A stretch of 64,000 nucleotides of DNA, from contig CBDFGK010000002.1 in the NCBI GenBank assembly GCA_965247075.1, positions 930,001 to 994,000 of the forward strand, written 5' to 3'. Positions 43,824 through 52,288 of this stretch are shown here, piece by piece. The DNA is from CBDFGK01 sp965247075. GTDB lineage: Bacteria > Pseudomonadota > Gammaproteobacteria > Pseudomonadales > Halieaceae. Positions within the stretch are counted from its first letter, which is position 1. Every line of letters starts with the position of its first letter. Both the position numbers and the translations under genes were made by a program. Under the pieces are notes generated by a model. The model was not told the DNA's origin, did not search any database, and saw only the letters and a list, made by a program, of their open reading frames with translations.

Positions 43824-45698
43824 CTACCCGATGGCGAGTCGCTTGACGTTGCGACCCCCATAAAAGAGGTTTATCAATGCCCGCGTGCCCAAAATCGCGG
43901 TGAACATTGAAGTAATAATGCCAATCGACAGTGTCACGGCAAAGCCCTTGATGGGGCCAGTACCTACCGCATACAGAATCAGGGCTACCAGCAAGGTGGT
44001 TATGTTGGCATCCAGAATGGTCACCACCGCACGCTGAAAGCCCGCATGAATGGCCATTTGCGGCGACAGTCCATGCCTAATTTCTTCACGGATCCGGGCA
44101 AAGATAAGTACGTTGGCATCCACCGCCATACCCACGGTTAACACAATTCCGGCTATACCCGGCAGCGTCAGGGTTGCTCCCAGTATCGACATGCACGCTA
44201 TCAGCAACATCAGGTTGCAGGCTAGCGCCGTTACCGCCGCCACACCAAACACCCGGTAGTAGAACAGCATAAACAGCACCACTAACAGCACGCCGATCTG
44301 CACCGACTTGACGCCTTTGGCAATATTTTCGGCGCCCAGCGATGGTCCAATGGTGCGCTCTTCCACAAAATCAATAGGTGCCGCCAGGGCGCCTGCGCGC
44401 AGCAATAGCGCAAGCTCGGAAGATTCCTGGGGACTATCCAGGCCGGTTATCTGAAACTGCGCGCCCAGTGCCGATTGAATAACAGGTGCGGTGATAATTT
44501 TCTTCTCGTCATAGGGAATTTTGATTATGACCTCAGCCCCGTCTGCACCGGTTTCATAGCGAGTACGATGCTTGCGCTCGATAAACAGAACCCCCATGCG
44601 ACGCTTGATATTATTGCGGGTAGCGCGGTGCATCAGCGTGCCACCTTCGTTATCCAGACTGATGTTTACATTGGGCCGCCCGTTCTGGTCGAAGCTGGCC
44701 TGGGCATTGGAGACGCGCTCACCGGTAATCACCACCTCCCGCTCCAGCCACTCACTGGCGGCAGCACGATCCGCACTGCGGTATGAGAACTGCTGCCGTG
44801 TGGACAGGGGTGCATCAGAAGTCGCCACCAGTCTGAATTCAAGGTTAGCCGTCTTGCCGAGAATGCGCTTGGCCTCGGCGGTGTCCTGGATGCCTGGCAA
44901 CTCCACCACAATTCGATTGCGGCCCTGCTTCTGTACCAATGGTTCCGACACCCCAAGTTCATTAACCCGGTTGCGCAGCGTAGTCAGGTTTTGCTGCACC
45001 GCGTAAGTTGAAATTTCCTCGCGCTGCGCCAGCGACATAACAGCTGTGAAAGTAAATTCTCCGGCGCGGCTATTATCGCCTCGCTGGACAACCAGTTCGG
45101 GGAATTCATCGCGCAGCGCAACATAGGCATCTTCACGTTGCGCTTGGGTCTTGAACCTGAGGTATACCGTTTGCTCATCCTCCAGGCTGACAAAACCGCG
45201 AATGCGCTTCTCACGCAATAACTTCTTGGTTGCACTGGTATAGAATTCGAGCTTGCGCAGCAATGCGGCCTCAACATCGACCTCCAACTTAAAATGCACG
45301 CCGCCGCTCAGGTCCAGACCCAGCTTCATGGGCTGAGCCCCGAAATTGCTGAGCCACTGGGGCGTGGTTGGGGCGAGGTTAAGGGCGACAATAAAGTCGT
45401 CTCCCAGGGTGCGCTGTGTCAGCCGCTGGGCCGGTAATTGATCATCGCGCCGGCGCAAACGAATAAGCGCGTTGGCGCCGTCGGCCGCCACTTCGGCGGC
45501 AAGGTAATCTATGTCCTGCCGGGCCAGCACAGTAGTTACCCTGTCCAGGGAACCCTGGTCCATAAGCCGAGAGCTGCTCTGACCACTTATCTGCAGGGCC
45601 GGGTCGGGTGCATAGAGGTTGGGGGCTGCGTAGAAAAAGCCCAGCAACACCAGGCCCAGCACCAACGAGTATTTCCACAGGGGATATTTATTAAGCAT
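43824..45698 (-). CDS. secD: Protein translocase subunit SecD
   Basis: This 624-residue partner of SecF has an N-terminal helix, a periplasmic P1 head and base (LGLDLSGGVHFKLEVD, RNRVNELGVSEPLVQKQG) and five C-terminal helices with AGIVLTVGMAVDANVLIFARIREE. yajC and tgt, which usually precede it, are missing here; purL lies upstream instead. Confidence 0.97.
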   Translation of the reverse strand: MLNKYPLWKYSLVLGLVLLGFFYAAPNLYAPDPALQISGQSSSRLMDQGSLDRVTTVLARQDIDYLAAEVAADGANALIRLRRRDDQLPAQRLTQRTLGDDFIVALNLAPTTPQWLSNFGAQPMKLGLDLSGGVHFKLEVDVEAALLRKLEFYTSATKKLLREKRIRGFVSLEDEQTVYLRFKTQAQREDAYVALRDEFPELVVQRGDNSRAGEFTFTAVMSLAQREEISTYAVQQNLTTLRNRVNELGVSEPLVQKQGRNRIVVELPGIQDTAEAKRILGKTANLEFRLVATSDAPLSTRQQFSYRSADRAAASEWLEREVVITGERVSNAQASFDQNGRPNVNISLDNEGGTLMHRATRNNIKRRMGVLFIERKHRTRYETGADGAEVIIKIPYDEKKIITAPVIQSALGAQFQITGLDSPQESSELALLLRAGALAAPIDFVEERTIGPSLGAENIAKGVKSVQIGVLLVVLFMLFYYRVFGVAAVTALACNLMLLIACMSILGATLTLPGIAGIVLTVGMAVDANVLIFARIREEIRHGLSPQMAIHAGFQRAVVTILDANITTLLVALILYAVGTGPIKGFAVTLSIGIITSMFTAILGTRALINLFYGGRNVKRLAIG

Positions 45699-45743
45699 GA
45701 TTCACTCGAAAAAAAGTTGCGTCATTATAATGAAACGGCTGAT

Positions 45744-48700
45744 TCAATCCACCCACCGACGCGCATTTTGAAACAAACGCAGCCAGGCCCCGTCTGCATC
45801 CCACTCCCGCGGCGCCCAGGAACACTGCACGGCTCGGAATGCGCGTTCAGGGTGCGGCATCATGACGGTAACCCGTCCATCGGTACTACTCAATCCGGTT
45901 ATTCCCGCAGGTGAACCATTCGGGTTGGCCGGGTACGCCTGGCTGGGCTGTAAATCATTGCCGATAAAGCGCAGTGCTACCAAACCGGCTTGTTCCGCGC
46001 GTTGCCGGGCGGCCAGATCGGCAAATTCAACCCGGCCCTCGCCGTGTGCTACCGGCACCGGCATGTACGAGCCGGCCATGTCGCGCAGCAATATGGACGG
46101 ACTTTGCCGCACCTGGACCATTGAAAATCGTGCTTCGAATTGCTCAGAGCGATTGCGCACAAAGCGCGGCCAGTGGTCGGCGCCGGGAATAAGCTCCTTC
46201 AGCGTTGACATCATTTGGCAACCATTACATATGCCCAGGCCGAAACTGTCGGCGCGATGAAAAAACTCCGCGAACTGCTCGCGCAAACGGGCATTAAACA
46301 ACACACTTTTAGCCCAACCTTCACCCGCTCCCAGTACGTCGCCATAGGAAAAACCGCCACAGGCAGCCAGGCCCTTGAACTGCTCCAGCGTAAAACGACC
46401 ACTGAACAGATCACTCATATGAACATCAGTAGCGTCAAAGCCGGCCCGCTGAAAAGCCGCCGCCATTTCCACATGACCGTTGACACCCTGTTCACGCAAA
46501 ATCGCAATGGCTGGACGTTCGCCCCGGTTTATATAGGGTGCACCAATGTCCTCGGCAACATCGTAGCTGAGCGCAACACTGAGGCCCGGGTCGGATTCTG
46601 CCAGCGCAGCATACTCTTCGGCGGCACAGTCTTCATTGTCTCTCATGGCCTGGATGCGGTAGCTGGTCTCGGCCCATACCTGTTGTAGCGCCTGGCGTGA
46701 CTCCAACAGCAGTTGCGTATCACCACAGCGAATATCCAGGCTGTCCCCGGAGCGGGGAGAACCGAGCACCTGTACGCAGGCCGCCAGTCCCAGTTGTTGG
46801 GCACGCGTTCGCAGCCGGCTGAGAACCGCCGGGGATAATTGCAATACTGCGCCGGCCTCTTCACAAAACAATGCCGCCAGTGCGTCTTCACCCAGTGCAG
46901 CAATATCGAGTTGCCAGCCGCAGCGACCGGCAAAAGCCATTTCCAGCAAGCTAACCAGCAATCCCCCGTCAGAACGGTCGTGATAAGCCAGTAGTTGATC
47001 TGCTGCCAACAAATCCTGGATCAAAACAAAGAAACCACCCAGCAAGCTGGGGTTTTCCAAATCAGGGGCTTCGCTACCCAGTTGGCCATACACCTGTGCC
47101 AGCGCCGAGCCACCCAGGCGCTGCCGGCCGACGCCCAGATCCAACAGCACCAATACCGTGTCGGGCTGATCGAGGCGTATTTGCGGGGTGACGGTTTTGC
47201 GTACATCGAGCACCGGCGCGAAGGCCGAAACAATCAGCGATACGGGTGCGGTGACAGACTTATCCCCCGCTTCCTCTGACCAGGCCGTGCGCATGGACAT
47301 GGAATCCTTGCCAACGGGAATAGTCATTCCCAGCGCGGGACAAAACTCCATACCCACCGCTTTGACTGTATCGTACAGGATCTCATCTTCCACACCGTGA
47401 CCGGCGGCGCACATCCAGTTGGCAGAAAGTTTGACATCGGCCAACTCACCGATACGCGTGGCGGCGATATTGGTTATTGCCTCGGTAATAGCCATGCGTC
47501 CTGAGGCCGGGCCGCACAGCAGGGCCAAGGGGGTTCGCTCCCCCATTGCCATCGCCTCACCGGCATTAGAGTCATAGGCAACCGTGGTCACGGCACAATC
47601 GGCAACGGGCACTTGCCAGGGCCCCACCATTTGATCCCTGTGCACCATACCGGTAACAGTCCGGTCGCCGATGGTAATCAGAAAGCTCTTGCTGGCCACC
47701 GAGGGCAATCGCAATACCCGCTGTAGCGCCTCGCTCACGGTTACCTCTGGCAGCGCCAACGGCTCGGCTTGCCGGGGCACGCGGCGCATGTCCCTGTGCA
47801 TATGGGGTGTCTTGCCGAAGAGCACAGACATGGGCAGATCTACCGGTACATTGCCGAATTCACCGTCCGACAATGTTATATGCTGTTCTGCTGTGGCTTC
47901 ACCAACTACCGCAAAAGGGCAGCGTTCACGTTCACATATCGCTGAAAAACGCGCCATATTGTGGGGGGAAACAGCCATTACATAGCGTTCCTGGGCTTCG
48001 TTACACCATATTTCCAGGGGTGACATGCCGGGCTCGTCATTGGGAATGGCGCGCAGATCGAAACTACCGCCGCGTCCGCCATCTTTAACCAACTCAGGCA
48101 GCGCATTGGAAAGACCGCCGGCGCCCACATCGTGAATGAACGCAATCGGGTTGTCGTCTCCCAATTGCCAACAGCGATCAATGACTTCCTGGCAGCGCCT
48201 TTCAATTTCCGGGTTCTGTCGTTGCACCGAGGCAAAATCCAGGTCTTCGGCACTGTCGCCGCTAGCCATGGATGATGCCGCTCCCCCGCCCAGCCCAATC
48301 AGCATGGCTGGACCGCCCAGCACCACCAGTTTGGCACCGACGTCGATGTCGCCTTTGTCTACATGCTCGGCGCGAATGTTGCCATAGCCACCGGCGATCA
48401 TAATTGGCTTGTGATAACCGCGAACGTCACCGTCGACTTGAGCTTCGTAGCTGCGAAAGTAACCACACAAGTTGGGCCGGCCAAACTCGTTGTTGAATGC
48501 CGCCCCACCGATGGGGCCTTCTATCATCACGTCCAGTGCAGAAACAATGCGAGCGGGTTTGCCGTAATCCTTTTCCCAAGGCTGCTCAAAATCAGGGATT
48601 CGCAGGTTGGAAACCGAAAAACCGGACAGGCCAACCTTGGGCTTGGAGCCTCTGCCAACCGCGCCTTCATCCCGAATTTCACCACCGGAGCCGGTGCCCG

Positions 48701-49634
48701 CACCGGGGAAAGGTGCAATGGCGGTCGGGTGATTATGCGTTTCTACCTTCATTAGCAGATGAATGGGTTCCTGCGAGTAGCCATACCTTGCAGTAACCGG
48801 GTCCGGAAAAAAGCGCCCCGCAACTGTCCCCTCTATAACTGCAGCATTATCAGAATAGGCAGACAGCACCTTGGCGCCCGCTTTTTCATTGGTATTGCGA
48901 ATCATCTGCAACGGGGAATGTTGCTGTGGCTGTCCGTCCACACTCCAACAGGCGTTAAAAATTTTGTGCCGGCAGTGTTCAGAGTTGGCCTGGGCGAACA
49001 TCATCAGCTCTACATCATTGGGGTTGCGGCCCAATTCGGTAAAACTCTCTATCAGGTAATCGATTTCGTCTTCCGCCAGGGCCAGGCCTAAATCCAAATT
49101 TGCCTGTGCCAGGGCGTCGCGCCCACCGCCGGCAATATCCACAGCGGTCAAAGGCCTGGGGGATTCATGCCGAAACAGGCACTGGGCCTGCTCTGCTTCG
49201 TTAAGTACCTGCTCAACCATACGATCATGTAGCACCGCGGTCACTTGCCGGAGAAGCTCGGCGTCGACGGTCTCTGGCAATTCCAGCCGATAGGCGATGC
49301 CGCGCTCTATCCGCTGTACCTGCGCCAGGCCACAATTATGGACAATATCAGTGGCCTTGCTGGACCAGGGTGAAATAATACCGGTGCGTGGCACCACCAG
49401 AAACAGCCTGCCACTGCTCTCGCCCTGGTCCGACTGTGAGTCGCCGCTGGGTCCATAATGCAACAGCTGCTGTAAAACCTGTAAATGCTCATCGCTGAGC
49501 TGTTCTGAAAGTTCAGCAAAATGCACATACTCCGCCGTTAGCGTGCCGATGGCGGCATCCAGGCTGTGCAGTTTGCGTAGCAGTTTAGTGCGTCTGAATT
49601 CCGACAGGGCCGGAGCACCGCGCAGCGTGAGCAT
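45744..49634 (-). CDS. purL: Phosphoribosylformylglycinamidine synthase, single-chain
   Basis: This 1296-residue enzyme performs the fourth step of purine synthesis, using ATP and glutamine. The large FGAM synthase part has the NSEHCRHK motif and METHNHPTAIAPFPGAGTG. The C-terminal glutamine amidotransferase has the nucleophile in GICNGCQMM and the dyad in PHPERAFRA. The full length is typical of proteobacterial PurL. It is divergent from mltF across 132 bp. Confidence 0.98.
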   Translation of the reverse strand: MLTLRGAPALSEFRRTKLLRKLHSLDAAIGTLTAEYVHFAELSEQLSDEHLQVLQQLLHYGPSGDSQSDQGESSGRLFLVVPRTGIISPWSSKATDIVHNCGLAQVQRIERGIAYRLELPETVDAELLRQVTAVLHDRMVEQVLNEAEQAQCLFRHESPRPLTAVDIAGGGRDALAQANLDLGLALAEDEIDYLIESFTELGRNPNDVELMMFAQANSEHCRHKIFNACWSVDGQPQQHSPLQMIRNTNEKAGAKVLSAYSDNAAVIEGTVAGRFFPDPVTARYGYSQEPIHLLMKVETHNHPTAIAPFPGAGTGSGGEIRDEGAVGRGSKPKVGLSGFSVSNLRIPDFEQPWEKDYGKPARIVSALDVMIEGPIGGAAFNNEFGRPNLCGYFRSYEAQVDGDVRGYHKPIMIAGGYGNIRAEHVDKGDIDVGAKLVVLGGPAMLIGLGGGAASSMASGDSAEDLDFASVQRQNPEIERRCQEVIDRCWQLGDDNPIAFIHDVGAGGLSNALPELVKDGGRGGSFDLRAIPNDEPGMSPLEIWCNEAQERYVMAVSPHNMARFSAICERERCPFAVVGEATAEQHITLSDGEFGNVPVDLPMSVLFGKTPHMHRDMRRVPRQAEPLALPEVTVSEALQRVLRLPSVASKSFLITIGDRTVTGMVHRDQMVGPWQVPVADCAVTTVAYDSNAGEAMAMGERTPLALLCGPASGRMAITEAITNIAATRIGELADVKLSANWMCAAGHGVEDEILYDTVKAVGMEFCPALGMTIPVGKDSMSMRTAWSEEAGDKSVTAPVSLIVSAFAPVLDVRKTVTPQIRLDQPDTVLVLLDLGVGRQRLGGSALAQVYGQLGSEAPDLENPSLLGGFFVLIQDLLAADQLLAYHDRSDGGLLVSLLEMAFAGRCGWQLDIAALGEDALAALFCEEAGAVLQLSPAVLSRLRTRAQQLGLAACVQVLGSPRSGDSLDIRCGDTQLLLESRQALQQVWAETSYRIQAMRDNEDCAAEEYAALAESDPGLSVALSYDVAEDIGAPYINRGERPAIAILREQGVNGHVEMAAAFQRAGFDATDVHMSDLFSGRFTLEQFKGLAACGGFSYGDVLGAGEGWAKSVLFNARLREQFAEFFHRADSFGLGICNGCQMMSTLKELIPGADHWPRFVRNRSEQFEARFSMVQVRQSPSILLRDMAGSYMPVPVAHGEGRVEFADLAARQRAEQAGLVALRFIGNDLQPSQAYPANPNGSPAGITGLSSTDGRVTVMMPHPERAFRAVQCSWAPREWDADGAWLRLFQNARRWVD

Positions 49635-49766
49635 GCTGGAAATCGCCTATTGAGCAGATCGGATCGGGTGATAAAAAACGGCGTCATTGTACTGCATTTA
49701 GACAGCGGCTGTTAGCTTCTGGGCGGTGAATTTATCACCTTTGTAGAGCATCGCAGCCGGACTATA

Positions 49767-51209
49767 ATGGGAGCCATGAAATACAGGCTCTTGTGCAGCC
49801 AGGTGCTGTTAATGCTGTCGGCCATTTTGCTAGTGGGCTGCGGCAGCTCGGACTCCTTGGATCGTATCCTCAAGCGCGGTGAATTAATTGTCGTCAGCCG
49901 CAACGGCCCGACGACTTTTTATGAGGACAAAGGCGGCCCAGCCGGGTTCGAATACGCCCTCAGCAGCATGTTTGCCGAACAACTGGGCGTCCGCCTGAGA
50001 ATGGAAGCCAGGCACAATATCGCTGACATATTGCAAAGTGTGCGGCGCGGACAAGCAGATATGGCAGCGGCTGGATTGAGCATCACTCCCATGCGGCAAC
50101 TGGAGTTTCAGTTTTCACAACCCTACGCCGACATCCAGACCCAGGTTATTTACGTGAGCGGCACCTTCAGGCCCCGCAAGATCGAAGACTTGTACAATAG
50201 CCGCTTGGTAGTACTGGCGAACAGTAGTCACGCTGAAGCGCTGCGCGACATTCAGGCCCAACATCCAGACCTGCATTGGCAGAATATAGATAATGCCGAA
50301 CCAACGGACTTGTTGGATATGGTCACCTCCGGGGCGGCGACCTACGCCCTGATAGATTCGAACGAATTTGTTGCCAACCGGGGCTTTTATCCCAAGTTAC
50401 GTACTGGTTTCAATATCGCGCCGGACGCGCAACTCGCCTGGCTGTTCACCGGCAGCGACAGTAATGATCGACTGTTGGAGAGGGTTGATACATTTATTGA
50501 GGGGATTCAGGCGGACGGCACCCTGGAGCAGTTGAAAGAGCAGCATTTCGGTCACGCCTGGGGGGTAGCCCAGGTGGATTCACAAACCTTTAGTCGACGC
50601 GTGAGAAATCGACTACCAAAATACGAAGCCCTGCTGCGCACCATTGCCCAGGAGTACCAGTTGGACTGGCACCTGCTGGCTGCCATTTCCTACCAGGAAT
50701 CTCACTGGAATCCACGCGCCAGGTCTGCCACTGGCGTGCGCGGCTTGATGATGCTGACCTCGACTACAGCACTGGAAATGAATGTTAGCAACCGACTCGA
50801 TCCAACCCAGAGTCTGCGCGGCGGTGCCCGCTATTTCAAGAAAATAAAACGTCTGCTGCCCTCAGACATAGAGGAACCGGATCGCACCTGGTTTGCCCTG
50901 GCTGCCTACAATATCGGGCGGGGCCACCTGGAGGACGCCAGGGTAATCACTGAGCGACAGGGGGGCAATCCGCACCTGTGGGTAGACGTTAAACAACGCT
51001 TGCCGCTACTGCAGAAAAGCAAGTACTACCGCCGCACCAGGCACGGCTATGCGCGAGGCTCGGAACCGGTGACTTACGTGAAAAATATTCGCCATTACTA
51101 CAACATTCTCGCCTGGCGAGATATCAGCAAGAATAGTCCACCCGCGCCTGTGATCGTCGATCAGCACCTGCCTGAAATCCTCAAAACGAGCCGGCTTTCT
51201 GCATTGTGA
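49767..51209 (+). CDS. mltF: Membrane-bound lytic murein transglycosylase F
   Basis: The 480-residue peptidoglycan lytic enzyme is an outer-membrane lipoprotein. The lipobox LVGC follows a hydrophobic segment. Residues about 35-265 are a solute-binding (SBP_bac_3) regulatory domain, and about 290-440 the SLT catalytic domain with Glu in AISYQESHWNPRARS and AAYNIGRGHLEDA. A second in-frame Met at 49776 is equally possible as start. A TATAAT-like box directly precedes the first ATG (49762-49767 overlap). Confidence 0.95.
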   Translation: MGAMKYRLLCSQVLLMLSAILLVGCGSSDSLDRILKRGELIVVSRNGPTTFYEDKGGPAGFEYALSSMFAEQLGVRLRMEARHNIADILQSVRRGQADMAAAGLSITPMRQLEFQFSQPYADIQTQVIYVSGTFRPRKIEDLYNSRLVVLANSSHAEALRDIQAQHPDLHWQNIDNAEPTDLLDMVTSGAATYALIDSNEFVANRGFYPKLRTGFNIAPDAQLAWLFTGSDSNDRLLERVDTFIEGIQADGTLEQLKEQHFGHAWGVAQVDSQTFSRRVRNRLPKYEALLRTIAQEYQLDWHLLAAISYQESHWNPRARSATGVRGLMMLTSTTALEMNVSNRLDPTQSLRGGARYFKKIKRLLPSDIEEPDRTWFALAAYNIGRGHLEDARVITERQGGNPHLWVDVKQRLPLLQKSKYYRRTRHGYARGSEPVTYVKNIRHYYNILAWRDISKNSPPAPVIVDQHLPEILKTSRLSAL

Positions 51210-51220
51210 GTGCGCGCGAT

Positions 51221-51685
51221 CTAGCGCCTGGACTGAAAAAACCCCTGCAGCAAGGCGGCACTTTCCTCGGCCAACAGGCCCTCTTCCCAAACCACGCTGT
51301 GATTGCAATAACTGGCGTCCAGGGCACTGGCCTGACTGCACACTACCCCTGCGCGGGGCTCTCTGGTCGCAAACACCAGGCGCGCAACTCTAGCGTGAAC
51401 AAGAGCGCCCACACACATAGTGCAGGGCTCCAGGGTGACGTAAAGGGTGCTTGCCGGCAGCCGGTAGTTGCCAACCCGCTGCGCCGCGTCGCGCAGCGCC
51501 ACACACTCCGCGTGGGCAGTGGGATCCCGAGCAGAAATAACCCGGTTCCAGCCCTCACCGATAATCTGGCCATCGCTGACTACCACCGCACCGACCGGAA
51601 CTTCCTGGGCAGCAGCGGCTCGTTGCGCCAACTTCATCGCCCTTTCCATGAACAACAAATCGGTGCCGGTAGCGTTCATTCCCAC
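51221..51685 (-). CDS. tadA: tRNA adenosine(34) deaminase TadA
   Basis: This 154-residue zinc enzyme makes inosine at the wobble base of tRNA-Arg(ACG). The zinc site and catalytic Glu are HAECVAL and PCTMCVGAL, and RVVFA-like VARLVFATREPRAGV follows. It converges on mltF with an 11-bp gap. It marks the right end of the conserved housekeeping block. Confidence 0.96.
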   Translation of the reverse strand: MGMNATGTDLLFMERAMKLAQRAAAAQEVPVGAVVVSDGQIIGEGWNRVISARDPTAHAECVALRDAAQRVGNYRLPASTLYVTLEPCTMCVGALVHARVARLVFATREPRAGVVCSQASALDASYCNHSVVWEEGLLAEESAALLQGFFQSRR

Positions 51686-52288
51686 TCGATTGTTAATAAG
51701 GGCTCTTCTCCGGTTCTATGAGTGAAAAAGGATGCCGCCCCCCACATAATCTGCCGGTATATAAGGCTTCTCACAACTTTATATGGAACAGGTATATGGA
51801 CATCGGCATCCAGTGGGATATTTTGGGCCTCAAGGGGCAGTGCGTCAATCAGATAGGACTGGACGAACAGACGCACAAACGCACAAACGCCATACACCCC
51901 GTTACCGGGGAGAAAAGGAACGCTCAACCGGTATGTCCGGCGACAGGTCAGGGATGTGCCGCTTTTTGGCTATTCCTGCATGATAGACATGGAACTGGCC
52001 CAGGTGTTTATCAGCAAGAACGAACGGCGCATGGAGCACTGTGAGTGCACCGTGCAAAGGTCTCATTCAATTACATCGAACTCTTCGACAACCCAAGCTG
52101 GCGCCATGGCTATAACGATGGGGTATCGCCGGTGGAGTTTGAAAAGCAGTATTATGAGAAGCTATCAAGTCTCTAGGAAATTAGGGGCTTGCCAGCTCGA
52201 TGAGAATTCGAACATAATAAGACCTTGTTGCGTATCTTCATCAGGCATATCCTTGCCTGCTCGTCACTTTCCGAAAAGGACATTCTGA
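51686..52288. other. Degenerate border region with an IS3 scrap
   Basis: No complete gene is supported. The only recognisable part is an IS3-type tail at 52057-52176. Between 51730 and 52050 short frames on both strands have no family features. A short direct repeat CGCACAAACGCACAAACG lies near 51871-51888. The base composition becomes less GC-rich toward the right. The last bases (AAAAGGACATTCTGA) are the leader of the repeat-protein gene at 52289. Confidence 0.5.
52057..52176 (+). pseudogene. C-terminal scrap of an IS3-family transposase
   Basis: The frame reads KVSFNYIELFDNPSWRHGYN, then DGVSPVEFEKQYYEKLSSL and a stop. This is the classic end of IS3 OrfB (F-x-YIE-x-F-x-N-x-x-R-H, then SPVEFE). 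About 40 codons remain; the catalytic DDE core is absent and the upstream sequence is in other frames. Confidence 0.7.

Noticed and set aside
51676..51927. 83-codon minus-strand frame upstream of tadA
   Set aside because: It overlaps the tadA start, has no ribosome-binding site and no family features, and lies in a degenerate border region.
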